From Acidimicrobiaceae bacterium UBA7830 (GTDB lineage Bacteria; Actinomycetota; Acidimicrobiia; Acidimicrobiales; Ilumatobacteraceae), in the NCBI GenBank assembly GCA_002501485.1, contig DLTS01000004.1, positions 1-13,533 on the forward strand: 13,533 nucleotides of DNA, in the 5' to 3' direction. Below the pieces are notes generated by a model. The model did no database searches, was not told the origin of the DNA, and saw only the letters and a program-made list of their open reading frames with translations. Below, in pieces: positions 1 through 5,569 of the stretch; positions within the stretch are counted from its first letter, which is position 1; each line of letters opens with the position of its first letter. The translations under genes were made by a program, and so were the position numbers.

Positions 1-49
1 CGCATCCCTGATAAGGATGAGGTCACAAGTTCGATTCTTGTTAGCCCCA
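1..49 (+). tRNA. tRNA-Ile (anticodon GAU), 3' part only
   Basis: Only the 3' two-thirds of the tRNA is in the window. The anticodon arm has a five-base stem (CATCC/GGATG) around the loop CTGATAA, which puts GAT at the anticodon (isoleucine, AUC/AUU codons). It is followed by the variable loop AGGTC, a T arm ACAAG-TTCGATT-CTTGT with the expected TTC, and the acceptor half TAGCCCC plus discriminator A. CCA is not encoded, so it must be added by the CCA-adding enzyme. The 5' acceptor strand and D arm lie left of the edge. In many actinobacteria this gene sits downstream of gyrA next to tRNA-Ala(UGC); here the tRNA-Ala is at the other end of the window. Confidence 0.96.
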
Positions 50-52
50 CTG

Positions 53-84
53 CGGCGGCCCGTTGGGCCGCCGTTTGTTGTTTT
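53..84 (+). terminator. Intrinsic terminator of the tRNA-Ile transcript
   Basis: A perfect nine-base-pair GC-only stem (CGGCGGCCC / GGGCCGCCG) with a three-base loop GTT is followed by TTTGTTGTTTT. It starts four bases after the tRNA discriminator base, so it most likely ends the tRNA-Ile transcription unit. It is the strongest hairpin plus T-tract seen in the window. Confidence 0.88.
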
Positions 85-422
85 CATCGGGTTTCCCGGC
101 TGTCCGGGTGTGTATGGTCGTCTCCAACATCAGCTGGCCGTAGACATCGAAAACTACCTGAGGGAAATTCTCAAAACCATTGGTGTGACGGCGACTGGGG
201 GCAGCGGGGGGTGCCCCGTCCTCATCTCAGGGATTCCTACCGCTCATGCGGTCGGCGGAGTGATCGGCCGGGTTTTGGTTTTCGTGGAGCCACCCCCGAT
301 ATTCTTCGTCTGAGGGGCATGAGGGGCACGTCTGCTTCACGACGCCCGGTTACGGAACTCTTCGATCTCCAACCAGGAGGACACCGCCGAGGTGTCAAGA
401 AAATTTGGCAATTCGAATGTGT

Positions 423-428
423 TAGGTT
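423..428 (+). promoter_or_regulatory. Possible -10 box (TAGGTT) for the 478 gene
   Basis: TAGGTT fits TANNNT and would start transcription near 435, leaving a leader of about 43 bases that contains the Shine-Dalgarno at 466-471. No good -35 is seen at 17 bases. Weak call. Confidence 0.25.
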
Positions 429-465
429 CCTCTCAGACGGTGTTCTGACGGCAAACCAAATATCA

Positions 466-471
466 AAGGAG
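466..471 (+). promoter_or_regulatory. Shine-Dalgarno AAGGAG that sets the start at 478
   Basis: AAGGAG ends six bases before the ATG at 478 and is the best ribosome-binding site in the window. It chooses this ATG over the out-of-frame ATG at 474 and over the long upstream open reading frame. Most other genes here have no such site. Confidence 0.7.
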
Positions 472-477
472 AAATGT

Positions 478-885
478 ATGCTCGGTGAGCACATTGGAAC
501 CATTACTGGTCCGACATCGATGAAGGCCGTGACTGCTGTAGGTGGGATGCCAACATTTGAAACAACGGCTTCTGGGCTCGCAGGCACGCTTGCGGGCGCT
601 GATGTGACAAGTTTCGCGACCTACGGCGCAACGATGAAGGCTGATGGATCCTTCTACGGGGAATGCCCCAATGCAGGGGTCGTCATGGCGGCGGATGGAG
701 TTGCAACGTTCCGGGCGACAGGGTGTGGCAACCCAACCAGCGACGGAGGGTTCATCTTCAAGGGCGTCGTATATTTCGAAGCGCATGCGGCCTCCTTGTC
801 ATCTCTGAACGGGAAGGCTGTCGTGTACGACTGGGTTGTTGGGCCGGATGGCAATGCCACTTGGGATTTGTGGGAGTGGGTCTGA
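478..885 (+). CDS. Hypothetical beta-rich protein, 135 aa
   Basis: I do not recognise a named family with certainty. The product is small, acidic and poor in lysine and arginine. It has no signal peptide and no membrane segment, so it is probably cytoplasmic. The sequence alternates short hydrophobic stretches with glycine/threonine turns (for example LAGTLAGADVTSFATYGATM and GFIFKGVVYFEAH) and ends in WDLWEWV, which suggests an all-beta barrel-like fold; a resemblance to allene-oxide-cyclase-barrel-type proteins is only an impression. The start is set by AAGGAG six bases upstream of the ATG; the open frame continues upstream to 211, but that part looks non-coding. It is a single gene with no operon partner: about 390 non-coding bases lie before it, and the next gene starts at least 110 bases after it. 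It is one of the few genes here with a classic leadered start, which sets it apart from most of its neighbours. Confidence 0.72.
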   Translation: MLGEHIGTITGPTSMKAVTAVGGMPTFETTASGLAGTLAGADVTSFATYGATMKADGSFYGECPNAGVVMAADGVATFRATGCGNPTSDGGFIFKGVVYFEAHAASLSSLNGKAVVYDWVVGPDGNATWDLWEWV

Positions 886-912
886 GCGTTACGTCGCTGG
901 ATGACCTGCTGT

Positions 913-930
913 CGCCGCATCTTGGCGGCG
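913..930 (+). terminator. Weak hairpin downstream of the 478 gene
   Basis: CGCCGC and GCGGCG pair perfectly (6 bp) around the loop ATCTTG, 28 bases after the stop. No T-tract follows, so it is at best a weak or factor-assisted end of transcription. Confidence 0.25.
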
Positions 931-1152
931 CCTGAATTCGCTGATTGCCAACTCACCTGACACCGCTGCTGTGTAGCGGGTGACCATCGCGCCTAATGTC
1001 CAGCCCCCTGCTGCTTAAACAGAGGTTTGGGAGACCCCGGATCGAAGAGAGTCCACGGCCCAACTCATGTGCGGGTAGAGGTGTAGAGACATCCCCTCAC
1101 CCAACAACGATCGGAAAGAGATTTCTCGACAATGTGAGGAAGGGCGACGGGC

Positions 1153-1158
1153 TACGGT
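1153..1158 (+). promoter_or_regulatory. -10 box candidate TACGGT for the CPBP gene
   Basis: TACGGT lies eight bases upstream of the ATG at 1167, close to the spacing that recurs in this window (six to eight). It supports 1167 as a leaderless start. Confidence 0.4.
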
Positions 1159-1166
1159 TAGCGCTC

Positions 1167-1922
1167 ATGAAAAAGAGTGGCTCACAACCGCATGGCAGTG
1201 AGGGTGCTCATCATTCCGCCAAAGGCATCCTTCACGAACGGGGAGGGTTGAGCCTGCGAAATGTCGACCGCCAGGCGGTACTCGTCCTCGTCACCGCAGC
1301 GTGCTGTCTATGGATAGGTCAGTTTGGCGGAAGGCTGCGGCCGCCTAATTTGCAGCCACTGCATAGGTCGGTTGCGTGGGCCGGCATCCAGATTTTCGCG
1401 TATTTGATTATTCCAGTGATCGTTTGCATGATATTCCGGATCAATCTCGCCACGGTTGGGTGGTCGATCAGGGGCTTGAAAGAGCACTGGAGACCGTATG
1501 CAGGGATTTTGTTTGTCGCCTTGCCAGCGGTTGTCGCTGTGAGTTTCTCCTCTGAGTTTCAGGCGAAATACCCCCTGCTTGAAGTTCGAGATGGGAGCCA
1601 GATCGATCTGGCACAGATGTTGATTTGGTGGGTGTTTTATGCAGTCCAGTTCGTTGCGATTGAGTCGTTCTTCCGAGGTTTTCTTGTTCTTGGCTTAGCG
1701 GACGCTTTCGGGATGAACGCGATTTTGATAGCGATGCTCCCGTATCTCGCCATTCATTTTTCGAAACCACCCTTAGAGGCAGTTGCCTCAATAGTTGGAG
1801 CACTCATCATGGGAATACTCGCCCTTCGGTCGAGGAGTATCTGGCTTGGAGTTTTCGTCCATATCGCAGTAGCGGGAACGATGGATGTTTCTTCCCTCTT
1901 ACAGAAGGGGGTGCAGTGGTAA
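1167..1922 (+). CDS. CPBP family intramembrane glutamic endopeptidase
   Basis: Polytopic membrane protein of the CPBP (CAAX protease and bacteriocin-processing) clan, about 251 aa. After a charged, probably disordered N-terminus of about 37 residues it has several hydrophobic segments. The family motifs are visible: E166-S-F-F-R170-G in a helix (motif 1, here E-x3-R rather than the classical EExxxR, a variant that I recall from other members), Y-x3-H197 followed by FSKPPLEA (motif 2), and H232 in GVFVHIAV (motif 3). Glu166, His197 and His232 would form the intramembrane catalytic site. The substrate is unknown; family roles include peptide processing and self-immunity. The frame is open back to an ATG at 996, but residues encoded there look non-coding and neither start has a good Shine-Dalgarno. 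I prefer 1167 because TACGGT sits eight bases upstream. A TTG at 1248 directly after GGGAGGG is a further alternative. The gene stands alone. Confidence 0.8.
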   Translation: MKKSGSQPHGSEGAHHSAKGILHERGGLSLRNVDRQAVLVLVTAACCLWIGQFGGRLRPPNLQPLHRSVAWAGIQIFAYLIIPVIVCMIFRINLATVGWSIRGLKEHWRPYAGILFVALPAVVAVSFSSEFQAKYPLLEVRDGSQIDLAQMLIWWVFYAVQFVAIESFFRGFLVLGLADAFGMNAILIAMLPYLAIHFSKPPLEAVASIVGALIMGILALRSRSIWLGVFVHIAVAGTMDVSSLLQKGVQW

Positions 1923-2142
1923 TCGTGTCGTGCCGTGTTCAAGCAGTGAGCATTTCAGTGTCTTCATGAGTTGAGAAGCAAAAAATGTGCTGTTTTCGAG
2001 TCTTAAATGAAAGCCTGTGGTGACTGGCAACATGGATGTGATCGACTCTTGGTTAATGCTGGCGCAAGAGGTGCACTTCGGTGCGTGTTGTGCCGAGTAG
2101 GTTGACGACTGGTGAGGTCCGCTCGCCGGATAGGGGAACATC
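1923..2142. other. Intergenic gap, no gene supported
   Basis: 220 bases between the CPBP protease and the next membrane protein. A 22-codon open frame (2032-2100) is present but has no ribosome-binding site or -10 at the usual spacing. No terminator hairpin with a T-tract is seen after the protease. A TTGACG -35-like hexamer lies at 2102-2107 but has no partner at 16-18 bases. Confidence 0.4.
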
Positions 2143-2571
2143 ATGCAAAAAATCTTGAACGTTCGTATTTCTCTACTCGTCTTAGGTCTAATGACGACCC
2201 TTCTAGGGTTGGGCAACCTTGTGGGAGCCGAGGATTGGGCAAAAGATCAATGGATTGGCGCCCAAGGACGTGAACTAGATATCGCAACAAGTATCGAGTT
2301 GGCATGGGGAGCCAAAATTGTCACCGTCGGGCTAATGATCTTGATTCTCAGTTTCATCCTGAGCGGGGCAGCAAGGGCACGATTCGGCGTGATTGCGATC
2401 GTGCTCTTTGTGGCTGGAGAGATTTTCACTGTGAGTTCACTGTCAGCAAAGGGCTATGGCGAAGGTGCGTCCATCCCAGTCCTCTTTATCATCGTTCCAC
2501 TGTTGATCACCCTGTGGGCACTGGTGTCATGCGCAAAGGGCTGGAACGAGAAAACCTCAGAAACTACCTGA
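2143..2571 (+). CDS. Four-helix integral membrane protein, unknown function
   Basis: A 142-residue hydrophobic protein with four clear membrane segments at about residues 8-28, 55-73, 80-97 and 108-126, a short extracytoplasmic loop after helix 1 (GAEDWAKDQW), and a polar C-terminus (KGWNEKTSETT). No enzyme or transporter motif is visible, and the topology with both ends inside is inference. It resembles small actinobacterial membrane proteins that carry no assigned function. The ATG is preceded by GATAGGGGAACATC: AGGGGA can act as a Shine-Dalgarno at six bases. TAGGGG also falls exactly six bases before the ATG, the place where other genes here have TANNNT, so the start may be leaderless with a mutated last base. 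The gene reads in the same direction as its flanks but is separated from both by more than 100 bases. Confidence 0.75.
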   Translation: MQKILNVRISLLVLGLMTTLLGLGNLVGAEDWAKDQWIGAQGRELDIATSIELAWGAKIVTVGLMILILSFILSGAARARFGVIAIVLFVAGEIFTVSSLSAKGYGEGASIPVLFIIVPLLITLWALVSCAKGWNEKTSETT

Positions 2572-2708
2572 AGCCACGTATCACGCGCTATCAGCACTGC
2601 GGACACGCAGGGCCAGTAGCGGAGTATGCGTGACGTTGGCTTCGTTACTCAACTGGTCGTCGAAGGAGCGCCGAGTATTTAACGAGCGTTCTCAGGCAGA
2701 CTGTGGCC

Positions 2709-2858
2709 ATGCGTTTTGCTCGTCGAATCATCTCGGCACTCATCATGACGATCGCTGCTGCTGGCGCGATCAGAGTGAAAGGTCGGGGAGGAACTCCGCC
2801 GCGTCACGGCGGGTGGCGGCCGGTTCGCATTCCTCCACATGACGGTGGCGCTGAATGA
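2709..2858 (+). CDS. Small single-span membrane protein, 49 aa
   Basis: This short frame is easily missed. It starts MRFARRIISALIMTIAAAGA, a basic N-terminus followed by one hydrophobic helix. The tail is polar, rich in Gly/Pro/Arg, and contains PPRHGGWRPV. The pattern of a short helix followed by GGWR is one I associate with tiny actinobacterial membrane peptides, but I cannot name a family. The main support is its end: the TGA at 2856-2858 overlaps the ATG of the next gene in ATGA, the classic arrangement for translational coupling, and the frame uses ordinary codons. A GTG two codons upstream (2703) is an alternative start. No strong Shine-Dalgarno or -10 box precedes it. It may anchor or accompany the Rossmann protein encoded next; this is inference. 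Confidence 0.6.
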   Translation: MRFARRIISALIMTIAAAGAIRVKGRGGTPPRHGGWRPVRIPPHDGGAE

Positions 2859-3781
2859 CAGTCTGGCTCGCTGGCGCTGGCGTTGTCGGCCATCGACTTT
2901 CACAACTCTGCGGTGACGAACAGTTGAGCCCGTTTGACCCTCGGCATGACCCATTCCCAGAGCTTGTAATAGGGGACATCGTTGTCCTCTCGCTTCCTGG
3001 GCGCCATCGAGGTCTTGTCGAACAGATTGGCCGTTACGGGGCGTCAGTTATCACGCTCGCTGATGATCTTGACGATACTCAGCAGTTATTTGACTTGAGC
3101 GAACTGTTTTCCTCGAATGATGCCTCGCTGGTCGTTGGAGCTGGCATGTCTCCGGGCCTTTCCGGGCTCCTCGCCAGACATCTTGCGTCACGCCTGCACC
3201 GAATAGATGAACTTCATATTGCGATGCATGGCGCCGCAGGTCCGGCCTGTGCGCGAGTGCATCATCGATCATTGAGCGGGCGGTCACCTGGCTACATCGA
3301 CGGTGAATGGAAAGAGTTTCATGGCGGATCAGGTCGCGAGTTGTGCTGGTTTCCCGAACCTGTCGGAGCGGTCGACTGCTACCGGGCGGAGTCTCCGCTG
3401 CCGATCTTGCTACACCGAGCATTTCCTGAAGCCCAGCGCATTTCATCACGTCGATCGGCAACCCGACGTGACCGTCTTACCGCTCGACTACCAATGCTGC
3501 GGCCACCACATGCAGAAGGTGGGGTGGGGGCGCTTCGGGTGGAGGTTCGGGGCGCGTCATCTGACGGCACCCGGGAAACATATGTGATAGGCGTTGCGGA
3601 ACTTGTCGGGTCGGTCGCAGCGGCAGTGATTGCAGCAATGATCACCGAACTCAAGAATTCTGGTGTGGGCCGTGGCCTCGTAATTCCAGGGGCATCGGAT
3701 ATACCCACCAATCGGCTGTTACATCACACCCAGGAGTACGGGGTCAGGATCCAAGAATTTACCGGTCAGCCGTCAGACTGA
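2855..3781 (+). CDS. Saccharopine-dehydrogenase-like NAD(P)-binding protein
   Basis: A 308-residue protein that opens with MTVWLAGAGVVG, a beta strand followed by the Rossmann dinucleotide motif GxGxxG (G7, G9, G12). A second Rossmann landmark pattern, DIVVLSLPGRHRGLVEQ, follows at residues 41-57. The segment LVVGAGMSPGLSGLLARHLA is like the P-G-x-S/T region where the C-terminal domain of saccharopine-dehydrogenase-like reductases begins. At 308 residues it is shorter than true saccharopine dehydrogenases (about 370-400), so lysine metabolism should not be assumed; these homologues are generally oxidoreductases of unknown substrate. No membrane segment is present. It is translated by coupling from the 49-residue gene upstream (ATGA overlap). 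Its 3' end overlaps that of the convergent DUF1003 gene by 16 bases. Confidence 0.75.
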   Translation: MTVWLAGAGVVGHRLSQLCGDEQLSPFDPRHDPFPELVIGDIVVLSLPGRHRGLVEQIGRYGASVITLADDLDDTQQLFDLSELFSSNDASLVVGAGMSPGLSGLLARHLASRLHRIDELHIAMHGAAGPACARVHHRSLSGRSPGYIDGEWKEFHGGSGRELCWFPEPVGAVDCYRAESPLPILLHRAFPEAQRISSRRSATRRDRLTARLPMLRPPHAEGGVGALRVEVRGASSDGTRETYVIGVAELVGSVAAAVIAAMITELKNSGVGRGLVIPGASDIPTNRLLHHTQEYGVRIQEFTGQPSD

Positions 3782-4296
3782 ACAGAGTCGTTATGAACTC
3801 GTTCATCGTCATTGTCTAACTGAGCCTCGAGTCGCTCAATTGCAGAGACCAGACTGGCAAGTTGTTCACGAAGTTCTTCGCCTGTCACGACGTCAGCTAG
3901 CGCTAGACGAACACCCGCAATTTCTCTCGCCAAGAATTCTGTGTCGGCCTGAGTGCGCTCAGCAACTTGACGATCGAGTTCAGCAGCCGCACGATCACGA
4001 CGCTCTTGACGATTCTGTGCAAGCAGAATGAGTGGAGCGGCGTATGAGGCCTGGAGCGACAGCACCAATGTCAATAGAACGAGCCCACGGCCCCATGGGT
4101 CGAACTGCCAGTCGGCTGGCGGCAAAATATTGAAGAGCAACCAGACGATGATGACGATTGTTTGCCATACGAGGTAGCGAGCGGTGCCTAGCAGCATTGC
4201 GATCGACTCACTGAACTTGCCGAAGGCGTCGGCGTCATACGACACGTCAAGCCGACGGCGACGGCGCGGCTGAGAAAGGTCGTTGCGGCGCTTCAT
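3766..4296 (-). CDS. DUF1003 membrane protein
   Basis: A 176-residue inner-membrane protein with the DUF1003 pattern: FGKFSESIAMLLGTARYLVWQT leading into helix 1 (about 40-58, ending WLLFN), the FDPWGRGLVLLTLVLSLQAS signature leading into helix 2 (about 71-92), then APLILLAQNRQERRDRAAAE. The C-terminal part (about 105-162) is a charged helix with heptad-like spacing, probably a cytoplasmic coiled coil. The N-terminus is strongly basic (RRRRR). The family has no established biochemical function. It follows the MgtE/CBS gene with a 4-base ATGA overlap, so the two are co-translated. A comparable neighbour pair is known in mycobacteria (the Rv1232c/Rv1231c region), which suggests a shared role in divalent-cation handling; that role is inference. 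The 3' end overlaps the convergent Rossmann-protein gene. Confidence 0.9.
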   Translation of the reverse strand: MKRRNDLSQPRRRRRLDVSYDADAFGKFSESIAMLLGTARYLVWQTIVIIVWLLFNILPPADWQFDPWGRGLVLLTLVLSLQASYAAPLILLAQNRQERRDRAAAELDRQVAERTQADTEFLAREIAGVRLALADVVTGEELREQLASLVSAIERLEAQLDNDDERVHNDSVQSDG

Positions 4297-5543
4297 GGCG
4301 TCACCATCGGTTGAACTGAGCTTGTGCGTCGACGTTGTCGTGAACGCCAGTCAACTCCGAGTAGCCGGTCGACAACGTCGTCAACCGCAATTGCACCCAG
4401 CAGTCGACCGGCTTCATCGAGAACCGGAAGCGCCATCAGGTTGTAATGAGCGAACTGTTCATGGACCTCTTGTTCTGGAGCATCAGGAGTAGTCGTCGGA
4501 ATATTTCGAAGACAACGACCGAGCGCCATGCTCGGTGGCTCACGTAGCAGGCGCTGCGCGTAGACAACACCGAGATAGCGGCCCGTCGGCGGCATGAACG
4601 GCCCTTGGCAAATAAACACTTGGCTTGCAACTGCCTGCGACCAGTTCGGATCACGCAATTGCGCAAGCGCCTCAGCAACGGTGTCGTCTGGCCCAAGAAT
4701 GATGACGCCCGGCGTCATCAGACCACCCGCAGTGCGCTCGTCATAGGAGAGCAACCGAGTGAGTACCTCGGCCTCTTCATCGTCCATTGCTTCAAGGACA
4801 GCTTCACGCTGCTGATCAGGCATTTCGCCGAGCAAGTCGGTTAGGTCATCGTATTCCATCTCTTCCAACACGCCGACAAGACGGTCAAGGTCGAGACCTT
4901 CAATGAGGCGGAGCTGTTCGTCTTCAGGCAACTCTTCGAGCAAGTCGGCGAGACGTTCGTCGTCCATTGCTTCTGCCAACTGCCGTCGCTGAGACTGTGG
5001 AAGGGCGTGCACCACGACGGCAACGTCAGAGGGGTGCATGTCTCGTAGACGAGCCGCCTCTGCCGCCATTGCGGTGTGAGCAGCGAAGAGTTGCTGAACC
5101 TCTCGCCAATCAATCAGTCGATAGCTCGGCCGCGGTTTCAGTACGTGTCGGCGGACGAGTCGAATAGTCGAGACCTCCCACCAGTCGCTCACATCGTCAG
5201 ACTTATGTTCAAGACCTACATCGCTCACAGACTCCCCCGATGCGATGGACTGGTCGATGATCTCTGCGCCAATGAGCGTTTCGCCAGCACGACGACGGAA
5301 TGGGTGAAGATCAACGTCCCATGAACGCAATTGAGCGCCGCCGCCATCAAGTTGACCAATACGAGCCCAGTTCACAAAAATACGACGGCGCTGACTGTTT
5401 GCCACAAATCCGACGACACGCGGCGCTTTACCAGGGCGTCCAGGCACGACAACAATGTCCTCAATACGACCGATCTGCGCGCCGCCCGCATCAAGAAGCG
5501 GAAGCCTCGTCACTCGGAAGGCATAAATCACATCGCCCGCCAT
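4293..5543 (-). CDS. PRC-barrel / MgtE-N / CBS-pair protein lacking the channel domain
   Basis: A 416-residue soluble protein. Residues 1-65 resemble a PRC barrel (LPLLDAGGAQIGRIEDIVVV), with a second barrel-like repeat at about 89-150 (LIGAEIIDQSI ... YRLIDWREVQ). Residues 160-265 are the acidic superhelical MgtE_N domain, with recurring L-x-E/D-L-P-x-x-x-x-x-x-L/I units. LLSYDERTAGGLMTP (265-279) is the MgtE signature leading into two CBS domains (about 275-335 and 345-395). In the Mg2+ channel MgtE these parts form the cytosolic Mg2+ sensor in front of five membrane helices. Here the chain ends after the second CBS domain with a basic tail, so it is a sensor without a pore. The membrane part may be supplied by the co-translated DUF1003 protein (ATGA overlap), which is inference. 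It has its own TAGCCT-N6-ATG start, 26 bases after the molybdoenzyme stop. Confidence 0.9.
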   Translation of the reverse strand: MAGDVIYAFRVTRLPLLDAGGAQIGRIEDIVVVPGRPGKAPRVVGFVANSQRRRIFVNWARIGQLDGGGAQLRSWDVDLHPFRRRAGETLIGAEIIDQSIASGESVSDVGLEHKSDDVSDWWEVSTIRLVRRHVLKPRPSYRLIDWREVQQLFAAHTAMAAEAARLRDMHPSDVAVVVHALPQSQRRQLAEAMDDERLADLLEELPEDEQLRLIEGLDLDRLVGVLEEMEYDDLTDLLGEMPDQQREAVLEAMDDEEAEVLTRLLSYDERTAGGLMTPGVIILGPDDTVAEALAQLRDPNWSQAVASQVFICQGPFMPPTGRYLGVVYAQRLLREPPSMALGRCLRNIPTTTPDAPEQEVHEQFAHYNLMALPVLDEAGRLLGAIAVDDVVDRLLGVDWRSRQRRRTSSVQPMVTP

Positions 5544-5549
5544 GGGCGC

Positions 5550-5555
5550 AGGCTA
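5550..5555 (-). promoter_or_regulatory. -10 box TAGCCT, leaderless start for the MgtE/CBS gene
   Basis: On the minus strand TAGCCT is followed by six bases (GCGCCC) and then the ATG at 5543. The spacing puts the transcription start at the A of ATG. It lies inside the short gap after the molybdoenzyme stop, so the MgtE/DUF1003 pair can be expressed on its own. Confidence 0.6.
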
Positions 5556-5569
5556 CCCCTGTTTGGGGC

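Larger units (their letters stand above)
87..477. other. Intergenic region after tRNA-Ile, no gene supported
   Basis: About 390 bases without a convincing gene. Open frames here lack a ribosome-binding site, and their proteins look like arbitrary Arg/Pro/Gly-rich translations. Two short hairpins can be drawn without T-tracts: GGGGCA/TGCCCC at 198-217, and a perfect GACACC/GGTGTC with a five-base loop at 380-396. The second lies just upstream of the promoter-like element of the next gene and could be an operator, but nothing proves it. Confidence 0.5.

Noticed and set aside
17..313. Plus-strand open frame of 98 codons running out of the tRNA
   Set aside because: It starts inside the tRNA-Ile gene and crosses the terminator; there is no ribosome-binding site and the protein looks random.
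211..477. N-terminal extension of the 478 gene
   Set aside because: Arg/Pro-rich, non-coding appearance; the strong AAGGAG is placed for the ATG at 478.
996..1166. Longer N-terminus of the CPBP protease from the ATG at 996
   Set aside because: No ribosome-binding site or -10 at the usual spacing, and a low-complexity polar sequence before the first helix; the ATG at 1167 has TACGGT eight bases upstream. Not fully excluded.
2032..2100. 22-codon open frame in the gap before the 2143 gene
   Set aside because: Too short, with no start signal; it could be a gene remnant, but nothing supports expression.
2630..2842. 70-codon plus-strand frame overlapping the 49-residue gene
   Set aside because: Cys/His/Ser-rich translation typical of a shifted frame; the overlapping frame at 2709 has a helix and an ATGA coupling instead.
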